DNA of 35,590 bases from Bacillota bacterium (GTDB lineage: Bacteria; Bacillota; Clostridia; Christensenellales; Aristaeellaceae). The notes below the pieces were generated by a model that ran no database searches, was not told the origin of the DNA, and worked only from the letters and a program-made list of their open reading frames with translations. The stretch is from contig JAEYRW010000132.1 in assembly GCA_023435435.1 (NCBI GenBank), positions 1 through 35,590 of the forward strand, in the 5' to 3' direction. Positions 29,216-35,590 of this stretch are shown here, one piece after another. Position 1 is the stretch's first letter, and each line of letters opens with the position of its first letter. The translations under genes were made by a program, and so were the position numbers.

Positions 29216-30724
29216 CTACATGCTTATGGTATTTTTCCCTTGCTCCTTCGCCCTGTAGAGTGACATATCCGCCTGATGGATGAGGGCCGATAATGTACAG
29301 TCCGCGTTGGGGCAGGCGGCGACGCCGATGCTGATGGTGTATTGGATTTGGTGCTCCATATACGAAACGATCCTTTCGGAAACGAGGCTTTGCAGCTGTT
29401 TCGCGAAGATGGTGGCCGCATCAATATCCGCGGGCAGAATCAAGACAAATTCATCACCGCCGATGCGTCCCATGAAAGAATCGCTGGGAAGCATGCCCTG
29501 CGCCGTCTCGACAAAATCATTGAGCGCCGCATCTCCGCCCAGATGGCCGTAAGTATCATTGATGCTTTTGAAGTTATCCAGATCGATGACCATTGCGCAC
29601 AAAGACGGATTCCGCCCGGCATTTTTTTGCAAATCGGAGAAGGCGTTGTTCAGGCCTTCTCGGTTGTAGATCTGTGTGAGCGGATCGATTTCCGCGCGCA
29701 GCTTCAACAGTGTGATGTCGGTCAGCACGACGGCGTACCCGACAAGTTTTCCGTGGAACGGTTCCAATGCGTGGCTGGCCATCGAGACATAGCAATTGCG
29801 CTGCGCGCTTCTCAGTTCCGACGGGAGGCGGTTCACCGAAAAGCCTTCGCCGTCCGCGTCCTCCCCATGCGCAATGAGCCTTTTGATGTTGGAACCGGTT
29901 TTCAGGCCGACGTGATGTCCGATGGCATCCATCAGCTCGGACGCCCTTTGGTTGTGCTCAATCACCATTCCATTTTCGTCCACGATAATGATGCCCTGAT
30001 CGATCACGTCAAACACCTTGCTGAAGGCGATCGGCGCGACCCCGATAAAACCGCTTCGCAGGACCACATATGAGATCAGCACGAGACACGGAAGGCTCAG
30101 AACCGGAATCGTTATATTGATGCCGATTTCGGACAGGATTGTGGACTGAACGGCAGCCGCGACAAAGGTCAGCACGATGCTAACGATAATCATCCAGATG
30201 GAACGCCGGAATCTCGCGGAGACCGTCCTTGTGAAGATTACAAGATTGACAACCGCGACCAGCGGAAGGCAGAAGTTGAACGCAATCAGCACGGTGGCAA
30301 TCTTTGTCGAGCGAACGGCGATCGCACTTCCGAACACGGGATCAACCTGCACCGTAACGCTTTCGCGCATGATGTGGTGATACTGGTCGGTAAAAACCAG
30401 CAGAACGGACGCCAGTTGGACGGCGGTGGCGATATACGCAAATACTCGAAGCTTTCGATTTGCCGTATAATCAGCGCTGAAATACAGGGTGCACAGAGGC
30501 GTAAAGAAAACGCCGATCTGCGTGATGTTTCTGCCCCAGAGCATCCATTTTAAATTGCCTGCGTTCGCGTCGATGAGATTGCCAATCACCCAAACCGCAA
30601 AAAAGACGATCATGGCGAACAGCGCGGGCGTGCCGGGTGTTTTCAGATTCCTCCCTGTGCGAATGATCAGCGCGCACAATAAAAAACAGGAGGCGATCAA
30701 CGTAATATTGCGGAGTAATCCCAT
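29216..30724 (-). CDS. Membrane diguanylate cyclase (7TM-PAS-GGDEF)
   Basis: A 502-residue protein predicted to make cyclic di-GMP from two GTP. Residues 1-225 form about seven membrane helices of the type seen at the N-terminus of 7TM histidine kinases. A PAS-like segment (FSKVFDVIDQGIIIVDENGMVIEHNQRASELM) follows, then the GGDEF domain: DPLTQIYNREGLNNAF, MVIDLDNFKSINDTYGHLGGDAAL, and GRIGGDEFVLILP. The active site is intact. The inhibitory I-site RxxD expected five residues before GGDEF is absent (PSDSFM instead), so product feedback is unlikely. The start at 30724 follows GAGGGG by 5 bases. A candidate attenuator RNA lies upstream. Confidence 0.88.
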   Translation of the reverse strand: MGLLRNITLIASCFLLCALIIRTGRNLKTPGTPALFAMIVFFAVWVIGNLIDANAGNLKWMLWGRNITQIGVFFTPLCTLYFSADYTANRKLRVFAYIATAVQLASVLLVFTDQYHHIMRESVTVQVDPVFGSAIAVRSTKIATVLIAFNFCLPLVAVVNLVIFTRTVSARFRRSIWMIIVSIVLTFVAAAVQSTILSEIGINITIPVLSLPCLVLISYVVLRSGFIGVAPIAFSKVFDVIDQGIIIVDENGMVIEHNQRASELMDAIGHHVGLKTGSNIKRLIAHGEDADGEGFSVNRLPSELRSAQRNCYVSMASHALEPFHGKLVGYAVVLTDITLLKLRAEIDPLTQIYNREGLNNAFSDLQKNAGRNPSLCAMVIDLDNFKSINDTYGHLGGDAALNDFVETAQGMLPSDSFMGRIGGDEFVLILPADIDAATIFAKQLQSLVSERIVSYMEHQIQYTISIGVAACPNADCTLSALIHQADMSLYRAKEQGKNTISM

Positions 30725-30786
30725 TCGCACCCCTCAAATCAAAAACGTCTGTATTTTGCGGGGCCATTTTTGAACGCGGCGCGTGA

Positions 30787-30877
30787 CAAAAAAATATGCC
30801 GGATACGCCCCCCGAAAATACGGCCTCCAGGCCCTGTGCGCAATAAAACCGACATCCGGCGGTCGTGCGCCCATATT
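30787..30877 (-). ncRNA. Candidate small RNA or attenuator leader upstream of the cyclase
   Basis: A minus-strand TATAAT (30889-30884) would start a transcript near 30877. About 90 nt follow in which GCCGGAT (30860-30854) can pair with ATCCGGC (30804-30798), enclosing a GGCC/GGCC hairpin. Seven T come right after (30794-30788). The cyclase start codon is 63 bases beyond. The -35 is poor. It may be a stand-alone RNA or a terminator-controlled leader. The piece GCGCACAGGGC recalls the cyclic-di-GMP-I riboswitch core, but the other conserved parts are missing. Confidence 0.4.
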
Positions 30878-30959
30878 TATTTAATTATACATGTATTTGT
30901 TGATAAATTCCGGCGCTGTTTTATGCATATGTGTAATTTTCTGTAAACGAAATGAAAAC

Positions 30960-31275
30960 ATGTAGAGGAGCAGAACGTATGAGCTGAATATGCCGGTTAT
31001 CCCGGATGGCTTGACGCCTCCGCGCGGCGTATGACCCGGACTCTCCTTGAACGGATGCAGGGCGCGTCTTCCTCCCTGCGCGGAGCCCAGAAAGAAAATG
31101 CGGCATGGTGAGGAGCATTGCCCGAGAAATCTCCCCATCGGACAAGAGCGTCCGCATGCTGATTGGAAAGGACAATGATGCCAATGGTGGGGGTGTTGCG
31201 GTACCAACGATATACATGTCCGCGGAGATAAAATGGTGCGGGAGAGGGGAACAACATCTTTATCGACACGTGGGC
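30960..31275. other. Non-coding stretch before the sigma factor gene
   Basis: About 315 bases without a supported gene. Open frames on the minus strand cross it but overlap the sigma gene start and have no ribosome site. One of them contains a segment (TIGIIVLSNQHADALVRW) that resembles part of a serine hydrolase fold and may be a decayed gene. A GAGGAG with ATGAGCTGA at about 30966-30987 is a start followed almost at once by a stop. Confidence 0.35.
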
Positions 31276-31304
31276 TTGCCCGTGTGGCGGATGTGGGGTA
31301 TCAT
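31276..31304 (+). promoter_or_regulatory. Promoter of the ECF sigma operon
   Basis: TTGCCC (31276-31281), 17 bases, TATCAT (31299-31304), about 36 bases before the ATG at 31340. Confidence 0.5.
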
Positions 31305-31339
31305 ATTCGTGTGGGCCAAATTCATACAGAGGTGAGGAA

Positions 31340-31903
31340 ATGCTACTCCCAATTGCAATTATAGCGGTCAGCGATCCGGACGAACGGAATTTCATGATAA
31401 TGGTATACGAAGAGTACCATCACGTTATGTTTGCCACGGGCTACAGCATACTTCACAACAAGGAGCTGGCGGAGGATGTCGTCAGCGCTGTACTCGTGAA
31501 GCTAATCGAAAAAATCAAAACTGTCATGAAGATCGACCCGAGGGCACTTCGATCGTATATTGTTTCCGCCACCAAAAATACAGCGCTCAACCTCTCGGAA
31601 CAGAAAGCGCGCGAGCTAAGAACCCAGACTGTTTTCGCTGATGAAACAGAAAACGAAGTTCAAGCGTCCGATAATGTGGAATATGTAATCCTCAGGACTG
31701 AGACAATCCAGGGGATGGCTGATGCCCTTGAATGCCTGCGGCCTAGAGACAGGGAGATTTTGCGTATGAAATACTACGATGAGATGACAGATCAGGAAAT
31801 CGCTGAGGTAATCGGCACGAAGTCTTCCACCGTTCGCATGTCTCTGACACGTGCGCGGAATCGGCTTATGCAAATCTGCAGGGAAAGGGATATTGAGTTA
31901 TGA
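31340..31903 (+). CDS. ECF-type RNA polymerase sigma factor
   Basis: A 187-residue sigma-70 family protein with only regions 2 and 4. Region 2: FMIMVYEEYHHVMFATGYSILHNKELAEDVVSAVLVKLIEKI, with DPRALRSYIVSATKNTALN for the -10 contact. Region 4: ALECLRPRDREILRMKYYDEMTDQEIAEVIGTKSSTVRMSLTRARNRL, a clear helix-turn-helix. It directs RNA polymerase to a small regulon, normally held off by the membrane protein encoded next. The start at 31340 follows GAGGTGAGGA. The stop overlaps the anti-sigma start (ATGA). Base composition is visibly more AT-rich than the genes to its left. Confidence 0.9.
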   Translation: MLLPIAIIAVSDPDERNFMIMVYEEYHHVMFATGYSILHNKELAEDVVSAVLVKLIEKIKTVMKIDPRALRSYIVSATKNTALNLSEQKARELRTQTVFADETENEVQASDNVEYVILRTETIQGMADALECLRPRDREILRMKYYDEMTDQEIAEVIGTKSSTVRMSLTRARNRLMQICRERDIEL

Positions 31904-32673
31904 ATATGGATGGGCGCACGGCTGCAGAGGCAGAGGCGCGGCTTGAAAATGCCTTCATAAAAGCAGGTTTTGTGGAACTTGCAATGCGAGAGAAAATTGC
32001 AACCGACTCGTGGTTAGGTGAGCGTGAAAATATGGAATTAGCCCAAACGGCTTTCGAGGGAAATCGGCGCGGGTCGTATCGTGATCTCTCACGCGCAATC
32101 CGTCGAAAAGCGATGCGCGAAACCATTTTTCAGACGGTGCCTAGGGTTGGAAAGGTAGCCGTTTTTGTCCTCTTCTTATTTTATGTTAGTCTCACCATCG
32201 CCGTCGCTACAGTGGATCAAGTTCGTGAGGGTTTATATAGGTTTCTTGTTAATACCGAAGATGCTTATTCAGAATTGACATTACACCGCGAGGAAATTGT
32301 AAATTCGTCAGTTCCATCCGAATGGAAGGGGATTTATTACCCTCTTTATATACCGGTTGGTCTTGAACTGAACGGTATCGAACAATCAATTTTCCCTTCA
32401 AATCAAAAAGTAATATACAAAAGCCCTGATGGAAGTCGCTGGTTGGTATATGCGGAGTGCAAGGAAGACGAGAAGACGCTCATCAACACGGAAGAATCGG
32501 TTGTTACATGGGAGGATGTGAATGGAATAGCATGTATGTTCGTCGATCGTGGCACCGAGAAATATGTAACTTGGTCAAGCGAAGACAGGTATTTTTTCAT
32601 CTGGACAGACGGGGCTTGTGACGAGTTAAGAAAAATTGTCGATAATGTTAAAATTATCGCATTTTACAAATAA
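31900..32673 (+). CDS. Membrane anti-sigma-like protein (DUF4367-like C-terminus)
   Basis: A 257-residue single-pass protein. A cytosolic helical N-terminus of about 85 residues (AEARLENAFIKAGFVELAMREKI...) is followed by the helix VGKVAVFVLFLFYVSLTIAVAT and an outer domain. That domain begins VPSEWKGIYYPLYIPVGLELN and ends RYFFIWTDGACDELRKIVDNVKII, the pattern of DUF4367 proteins paired with ECF sigma factors. Overlap with the sigma gene by 4 bases supports an anti-sigma role; this is inferred from context. The gene is distinctly AT-rich. No zinc-binding HxxxCxxC motif is present, so it is not a ZAS-type anti-sigma. Confidence 0.75.
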   Translation: MNMDGRTAAEAEARLENAFIKAGFVELAMREKIATDSWLGERENMELAQTAFEGNRRGSYRDLSRAIRRKAMRETIFQTVPRVGKVAVFVLFLFYVSLTIAVATVDQVREGLYRFLVNTEDAYSELTLHREEIVNSSVPSEWKGIYYPLYIPVGLELNGIEQSIFPSNQKVIYKSPDGSRWLVYAECKEDEKTLINTEESVVTWEDVNGIACMFVDRGTEKYVTWSSEDRYFFIWTDGACDELRKIVDNVKIIAFYK

Positions 32674-32739
32674 AAGTGCTGCATATTAGCCTCCCCACCT
32701 GTCTTATGTAATGAATGAACTACAAAGGAGAGGTCAATT

Positions 32740-33147
32740 ATGAAGCGAATGTTGGCACTTGCGGTCTGCGTCATGGTTTTGTGCTGCATGTACGTCGTGC
32801 CGCCGGCACAGGCGGTTCTGATTACACCCTACTTTACCTATATCAGCACATTGCAAGCTGGTATCGCTATCATCGGCTCGACCGCATCTTGCTGGGGGTC
32901 TGTGGCCACATCCTCAGCCAACGACGTTTCCATCAAAGTAACCTTGCTGCGGCAAAGCGGCAGTCAATGGGTCACTGTGGCAAGCTGGAACGGGTACGGC
33001 TACGGAATAGATGGCGCCAGCGTAAGCAGGACATATTCCCTCTCGATACCCGGCAACTACAAGGTTTATTCCCTTGGCAAAATTCTGGACTCGAACGGCA
33101 ATGTTCTGGAAGCGGCATCGGCATATTCGGGAATTAATACCTATTAG
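32740..33147 (+). CDS. Small secreted protein downstream of the sigma/anti-sigma pair
   Basis: A 135-residue protein with signal peptide MKRMLALAVCVMVLCCMYVV, cut probably after PPAQA at residue 25. The mature part is beta-rich (YFTYISTLQAGIAI, NDVSIKVTLLRQSGSQWVTV, SRTYSLSIPGNYKVYSLGKI) and resembles small secreted proteins annotated DUF6147 in clostridia; that match is tentative. AAAGGAGAGGTCAATT precedes the ATG. A position 66 bases after the anti-sigma gene makes it a likely member of the operon or target of the sigma factor. Confidence 0.7.
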   Translation: MKRMLALAVCVMVLCCMYVVPPAQAVLITPYFTYISTLQAGIAIIGSTASCWGSVATSSANDVSIKVTLLRQSGSQWVTVASWNGYGYGIDGASVSRTYSLSIPGNYKVYSLGKILDSNGNVLEAASAYSGINTY

Positions 33148-33186
33148 GCACGCCTTGGGTCTATCGCTTACAAGGGAGGCGAACAA

Positions 33187-33390
33187 ATGTCATTCGAGGA
33201 GTATGCAGTAAAGGCACGAAACGATTGTTTAAAGATTGCGATTACAAAGGGACTAAGCTCTGAGGCTGTAGAAGTTTTGCAATTGATAACCCAGCAAAAC
33301 CTTCATTTACTTAAATCATATCATGATGACGTTGTTGTACCGTTGCTTGTCGGCATTGACGGTAAGAAAAAAACCGCGTCCGGAACCTGA
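33187..33390 (+). CDS. Small helical protein, remotely Spo0E-like
   Basis: A 67-residue protein with a good ribosome site (GGGAGG, 7 bases before the ATG). The segment ITKGLSSEAVEVLQLITQQNLHLLKSY resembles the second half of Spo0E-type aspartyl-phosphate phosphatases, which have KGL.S.EVL.LSQ.LD.LI..Y. Here the SQELD catalytic motif reads TQQNL, so even if related it would be inactive. It could equally be an unrelated helical hairpin. It is followed by a terminator at 33448. Confidence 0.5.
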   Translation: MSFEEYAVKARNDCLKIAITKGLSSEAVEVLQLITQQNLHLLKSYHDDVVVPLLVGIDGKKKTASGT

Positions 33391-33447
33391 CTTCCTTTTT
33401 GTCACCAGAGACAACCGCATCCTTTTCGCAACTTCTCTACAGCCGCT

Positions 33448-33476
33448 GGTTCCCGCCGCAAGGCGGGAGCCTTTTT
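33448..33476 (+). terminator. Intrinsic terminator of the sigma operon end
   Basis: GGTTCCCGCC and GGCGGGAGCC pair over 10 positions (one G-U) with a GCAA loop, followed by TTTTT. It lies about 58 bases after the small helical protein gene. Confidence 0.8.
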
Positions 33477-33647
33477 GCGATTCCGCCTGCGAACGGCGTC
33501 ATCGACGCGGGCCGGAGCGAAGCGTTCAACGTCGCAGCAGAGGTGCTTCGGTTGCTCGTGCTGTTCGAAGGGCCGAATAACTTGACGGGCTCGGTGAGCG
33601 TTTAAGGCGTCGAATCATGTCCTTCAGCGCATACTTTGGCATGAATG

Positions 33648-33680
33648 AACCCCTTGATTTCTCAATGAAATCAAGGGGTT
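33648..33680 (-). terminator. Terminator downstream of tmRNA
   Basis: Perfect 14-base arms (33648-33661 and 33667-33680) around a five-base loop, directly after the tmRNA 3' end. The T tract on the minus strand is short (TTCATTC); the plus strand has TTTT, so it may act in both directions. Confidence 0.65.
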
Positions 33681-33685
33681 TTGTG

Positions 33686-34034
33686 TGGTGGAGGTGTGGG
33701 GAGTCGAACCCCAGTCCGAAAGCCAGACGGCAAGAGCTTCTCCGAGCGCAGACCACGTTTTAACATTCCCTCCGCCGAACCGCCATGGACGGCGTTACGG
33801 CATCAGTAGCTTCATAAATTCCGGTCCGCCGCAAAGCTTAAGCGGAACGGTTCCCTGCTTTTGCGACGCCGATTGCCTACGCCGCAGGAGGCTTAGGGTC
33901 GACGTTCACGGACTAAGCCGCGAAAGCTACGTTATCGTAGTTGTCAGTTCATTGTTTGTCCCGTTGTTGGGCGGTACAGGGCCGCCGCTCGCTACTCAAG
34001 TCCTCCGAGCCCCCGTCGAAACCAGTACACCCCC
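33686..34034 (-). ncRNA. ssrA: Transfer-messenger RNA
   Basis: About 349 nt. The 5' end reads GGGGGTGTACTGGTTTCGAC and pairs with the 3' ACACCTCC before an encoded ACCA, forming the tRNA-like acceptor; GGGGTTCGACTCCCC gives the T arm. The mRNA-like part (33945-33913) encodes a tag readable as DNYDNVAFAA followed by TAG. The boundary of the resume codon was set by the in-frame TGA just upstream and by the family preference for G-starting codons. It rescues stalled ribosomes together with SmpB, encoded 14 bases upstream on the same strand. Confidence 0.95.
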
Positions 34035-34048
34035 CTGTCGCGGGCTTT

Positions 34049-34510
34049 TCAATCCCGCCCGGCAAAGGCGCGCTCAATGTCCCGGTCGGTGTCGCGCTTG
34101 GCCATGTCGTCGCGCTTGTCGTAGAGCTTCTTGCCCTTGCACAGCGCGATCTCCATCTTCATTTTCCCGTCCTTGAGGTACACCTGCAGGGGGATGATGG
34201 AAAATCCCTTCTGCATCACGTCGGCGTTGAGGCTGCGAATCTCGTTTTTGTGCATGAGGAGCCGCTTGGGCCGAAGCGGGTTGGTGTTTGAGAAGCTGCC
34301 CTTTTCGTAGGGGCTGATGTGCATGTTCTGGACGAAGATCTGGCCGTTTTGCACGGCCGCGTAGCTGTCCTTCAAATTGCACTTCCCGAGGCGCATGGAT
34401 TTGACCTCGGTGCCCTTCAATTCAATGCCCGCCTCCCATGTCTCGAGGACGAAGTAGTCGTGCCGCGCGCGACGGTTCTGTGCGATGCTCTTGACGCCCG
34501 TCTGCCGCAT
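34049..34510 (-). CDS. smpB: SsrA-binding protein
   Basis: A 153-residue protein that binds tmRNA and places it in stalled ribosomes. Highly conserved segments are all present: IAQNRRARHDYFVLETWEAGIEL, GTEVKSMRLGKCNLKDSYA, FVQNMHISPYEKGS, PLRPKRLLMHKNEI, PLQVYLKDGKMKMEIALCKGKKLYDKRDDMAKRD. Length is standard. The start at 34510 follows GAAGGGAGGGCTTCGC. A strong promoter lies at 34543-34571, and ssrA directly follows, so they may share a transcript. Confidence 0.97.
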   Translation of the reverse strand: MRQTGVKSIAQNRRARHDYFVLETWEAGIELKGTEVKSMRLGKCNLKDSYAAVQNGQIFVQNMHISPYEKGSFSNTNPLRPKRLLMHKNEIRSLNADVMQKGFSIIPLQVYLKDGKMKMEIALCKGKKLYDKRDDMAKRDTDRDIERAFAGRD

Positions 34511-34542
34511 GCGAAGCCCTCCTTCCCATCCTCTGGACGATC

Positions 34543-34571
34543 ATTATAGCACATCGCCGGGGGGATGTAAA
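34543..34571 (-). promoter_or_regulatory. Promoter of smpB-ssrA
   Basis: Minus-strand TTTACA (34571-34566), 17 bases, perfect TATAAT (34548-34543), about 33 bases before the smpB start. Confidence 0.75.
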
Positions 34572-34619
34572 GGAGATGATTTTTCCATGGCGCAGGGCGT
34601 TTTGCGCAAGCGATATATG

Positions 34620-34648
34620 TTGACTTATATGTGTCGAAATGATAGCAT
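34620..34648 (+). promoter_or_regulatory. Promoter of the 49-residue-repeat protein
   Basis: TTGACT (34620-34625), 17 bases, TAGCAT (34643-34648), giving a leader of about 80 nt before the ATG at 34735. Confidence 0.55.
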
Positions 34649-34734
34649 ATTGGTGGTATCCACTGTGCGGACCATGTGACAGTGCGGGAATGAAACCGAT
34701 CGAAAATACACAGGAATTCCGGAAAGGAGAGATT

Positions 34735-35541
34735 ATGATGAGGCGGTTGTTATGTGTTTCCCTGGCGATGGCGCTGTTCGTATTTTTCCCGTTGCAGGCC
34801 AGCGCCTCTACGTATTCCGAGCTGGTTGACGGAATCTTGACGGATTATTCGGACGTCGATGATCTGGCGAGCAATGTGAACCAGCAGAAGGTGAACGGGC
34901 TGTACCGTTCGGTGGAGCTGCTGTCGGTGATCGCCATGGAATTTGACACAACCGGAAATGCCAACGAAATGATCCAAGGCGTGCTTTCCGATTACGCGAC
35001 GTACGACGACCTGTCGGAGAACGTCAACCACCAGATGGTGAACGGGGCCTACCGCGCGGTCGATCTTTTGACCGTCATCGCTTATGAGCTGGACAGCTCC
35101 GGAAACTACAGCGAACTGATTCAGGGCGTGCAGTCGGATTACGCGTCGCAGGATGATGCCGCCGCAAATGCAGATCAGCAGACGGTCAACGGCCTGTACC
35201 GCGCGGTGGAGCTTTTGTCGATTATCGCCTATGAGCTTGACGCGACGGGGAATGCGGCCTCGCTGATCCAAGGCGTGCTTTCCGACTACGCAAATTACAA
35301 CGATGCGGCGGTCAATGTCAATTACCAGACCGTCAACGGGGCCTACCGCATGGTGGACATGCTGACGATCATCGCCTATGAGCTGGACGGCACCGGAAAC
35401 GCGGACACGCTGATTCAGGGCGTGCTGTCGGATTACGCGAGCTTTGACAGCTCCGCCGAAAACATCAACCAACAGATCGTCAACGGTCTGTACCGCTCGG
35501 TTGAGCTGCTGGCAATCATTGCGTACGAGAACGCACCGTAG
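34735..35541 (+). CDS. Secreted protein built of five 49-residue tandem repeats
   Basis: A 268-residue protein with signal peptide MMRRLLCVSLAMALFVFFPL, cut probably after QASA near residue 24. The whole mature chain is five repeats of exactly 49 residues with consensus LIQGVLSDYA..DD...NVN.Q.VNG.YR.V.LL..IAYELD..GN. Each looks like two helices joined by an Asp-rich turn, so an alpha-solenoid or helical bundle is likely. Repeats 1, 3 and 5 carry VNGLYR..ELL; repeats 2 and 4 carry VNGAYR.VDLLT or VDMLT. There is no anchor, so it is probably released. The start at 34735 follows AAAGGAGAGATT; 34738 is possible. I do not recognise the family. Confidence 0.8.
   Translation: MMRRLLCVSLAMALFVFFPLQASASTYSELVDGILTDYSDVDDLASNVNQQKVNGLYRSVELLSVIAMEFDTTGNANEMIQGVLSDYATYDDLSENVNHQMVNGAYRAVDLLTVIAYELDSSGNYSELIQGVQSDYASQDDAAANADQQTVNGLYRAVELLSIIAYELDATGNAASLIQGVLSDYANYNDAAVNVNYQTVNGAYRMVDMLTIIAYELDGTGNADTLIQGVLSDYASFDSSAENINQQIVNGLYRSVELLAIIAYENAP
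34813..35532 (+). repeat. Five tandem copies of a 147-base coding repeat
   Basis: Units begin at 34813, 34960, 35107, 35254 and 35401, each 147 bases except the shorter last one. Copies alternate in two sequence types (GLY type and GAY type). Confidence 0.85.
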
Positions 35542-35573
35542 ACCTGGGTTGCGTGGCGGGCACCCCCGGGGGA

Positions 35574-35589
35574 AACCGCGGGGGCGGTT
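35574..35589 (+). terminator. Hairpin at the window edge, possible terminator
   Basis: AACCGC and GCGGTT pair over 6 bases around GGGG, 32 bases after the repeat-protein stop. A T tract, if any, is beyond the window. Confidence 0.35.
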
Positions 35590-35590
35590 G

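Noticed and set aside
30787..30877. Cyclic-di-GMP-I riboswitch in front of the cyclase
   Set aside because: Only GCGCACAGGGC resembles the core; the second conserved half (GCAAAGCCUCCGG part) is absent.
33399..33605. Plus-strand frame ending NNLTGSVSV between the sigma module and ssrA
   Set aside because: Its putative start has no ribosome site and the frame contains the intrinsic terminator at 33448-33476.
34587..34679. Short frame starting MAQGVLRKRYML upstream of the repeat protein
   Set aside because: It overlaps a promoter with correct spacing, and the ribosome site spacing is too long; composition is not protein-like.
1..35590. CRISPR arrays, insertion sequences, phage genes and tRNA genes
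   Set aside because: No spaced direct repeats, transposase or integrase motifs, or cloverleaf sequences other than the tmRNA were seen; the repeats found are in-frame coding repeats.

Overview
The window reads as chromosome of a GC-rich, strictly anaerobic, endospore-forming member of the Bacillota (class Clostridia). The grounds are a complete GerA-type spore germination operon, stacked rubredoxin/rubrerythrin genes, a Firmicutes-type SOS box, purine-rich Shine-Dalgarno sites (AGGAGG class) in front of nearly every gene, and TTGACA/TATAAT-type promoters. Genus is not assignable from the sequence alone. Genes are dense and often overlap by 1-8 bases.

Layout. 1-4134 (+): the end of a Pro/Thr-repeat surface protein, then a three-gene unit made of an ER-type (SipW-like) signal peptidase, an ABC-ATPase-like protein without catalytic motifs, and a polytopic permease whose C-terminus looks like a dead SipW-like peptidase. 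4331-6174 (-): a secreted DUF4430-like protein and a secreted PHP-type metallohydrolase. 6332-8721 (-): an oxygen/peroxide defence block of rubredoxin, ferredoxin-rubrerythrin fusion and double-rubredoxin protein. 8867-16065 (+): a promoter, a structured RNA of about 345 nt ending in an intrinsic terminator, then a seven-gene polyamine operon (speD, speA, speE, speB, carboxynorspermidine dehydrogenase, nspC, nitroreductase). 16052-18215 (-): a radical-SAM-like protein, a small Cys-rich protein and a GNAT acetyltransferase. 18336-22353 (+): the germination operon. 22358-27387 (-): two GNATs, a GtrA-like protein, an SOS-controlled radical SAM DNA-repair-type protein, a frameshifted pyrE and mutY. 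27468-28532 (+): a uroporphyrinogen-decarboxylase-like methyltransferase. 28502-30724 (-): a small hypothetical protein, a 24-residue membrane peptide and a diguanylate cyclase preceded by a candidate attenuator RNA. 31340-33390 (+): a visibly AT-richer ECF sigma/anti-sigma/secreted-protein module. 33686-34510 (-): ssrA (tmRNA) and smpB. 34735-35541 (+): a secreted protein made of five 49-residue repeats.

How genes work together. speA and speB turn arginine into putrescine via agmatine; speD and speE add aminopropyl groups from decarboxylated AdoMet, while the carboxynorspermidine dehydrogenase/decarboxylase pair makes spermidine-type polyamines from aspartate semialdehyde. Two complete routes therefore sit in one transcription unit behind one structured leader. 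SmpB and tmRNA form the trans-translation pair. The sigma and anti-sigma genes are translationally coupled and precede a secreted protein that may be their target.

The strongest candidates for something undescribed are the signal-peptidase/pseudo-ABC/pseudo-peptidase-permease module at 1087-4134 and the structured RNA at 8902-9245. All identifications come from reading motifs; no database search was run.
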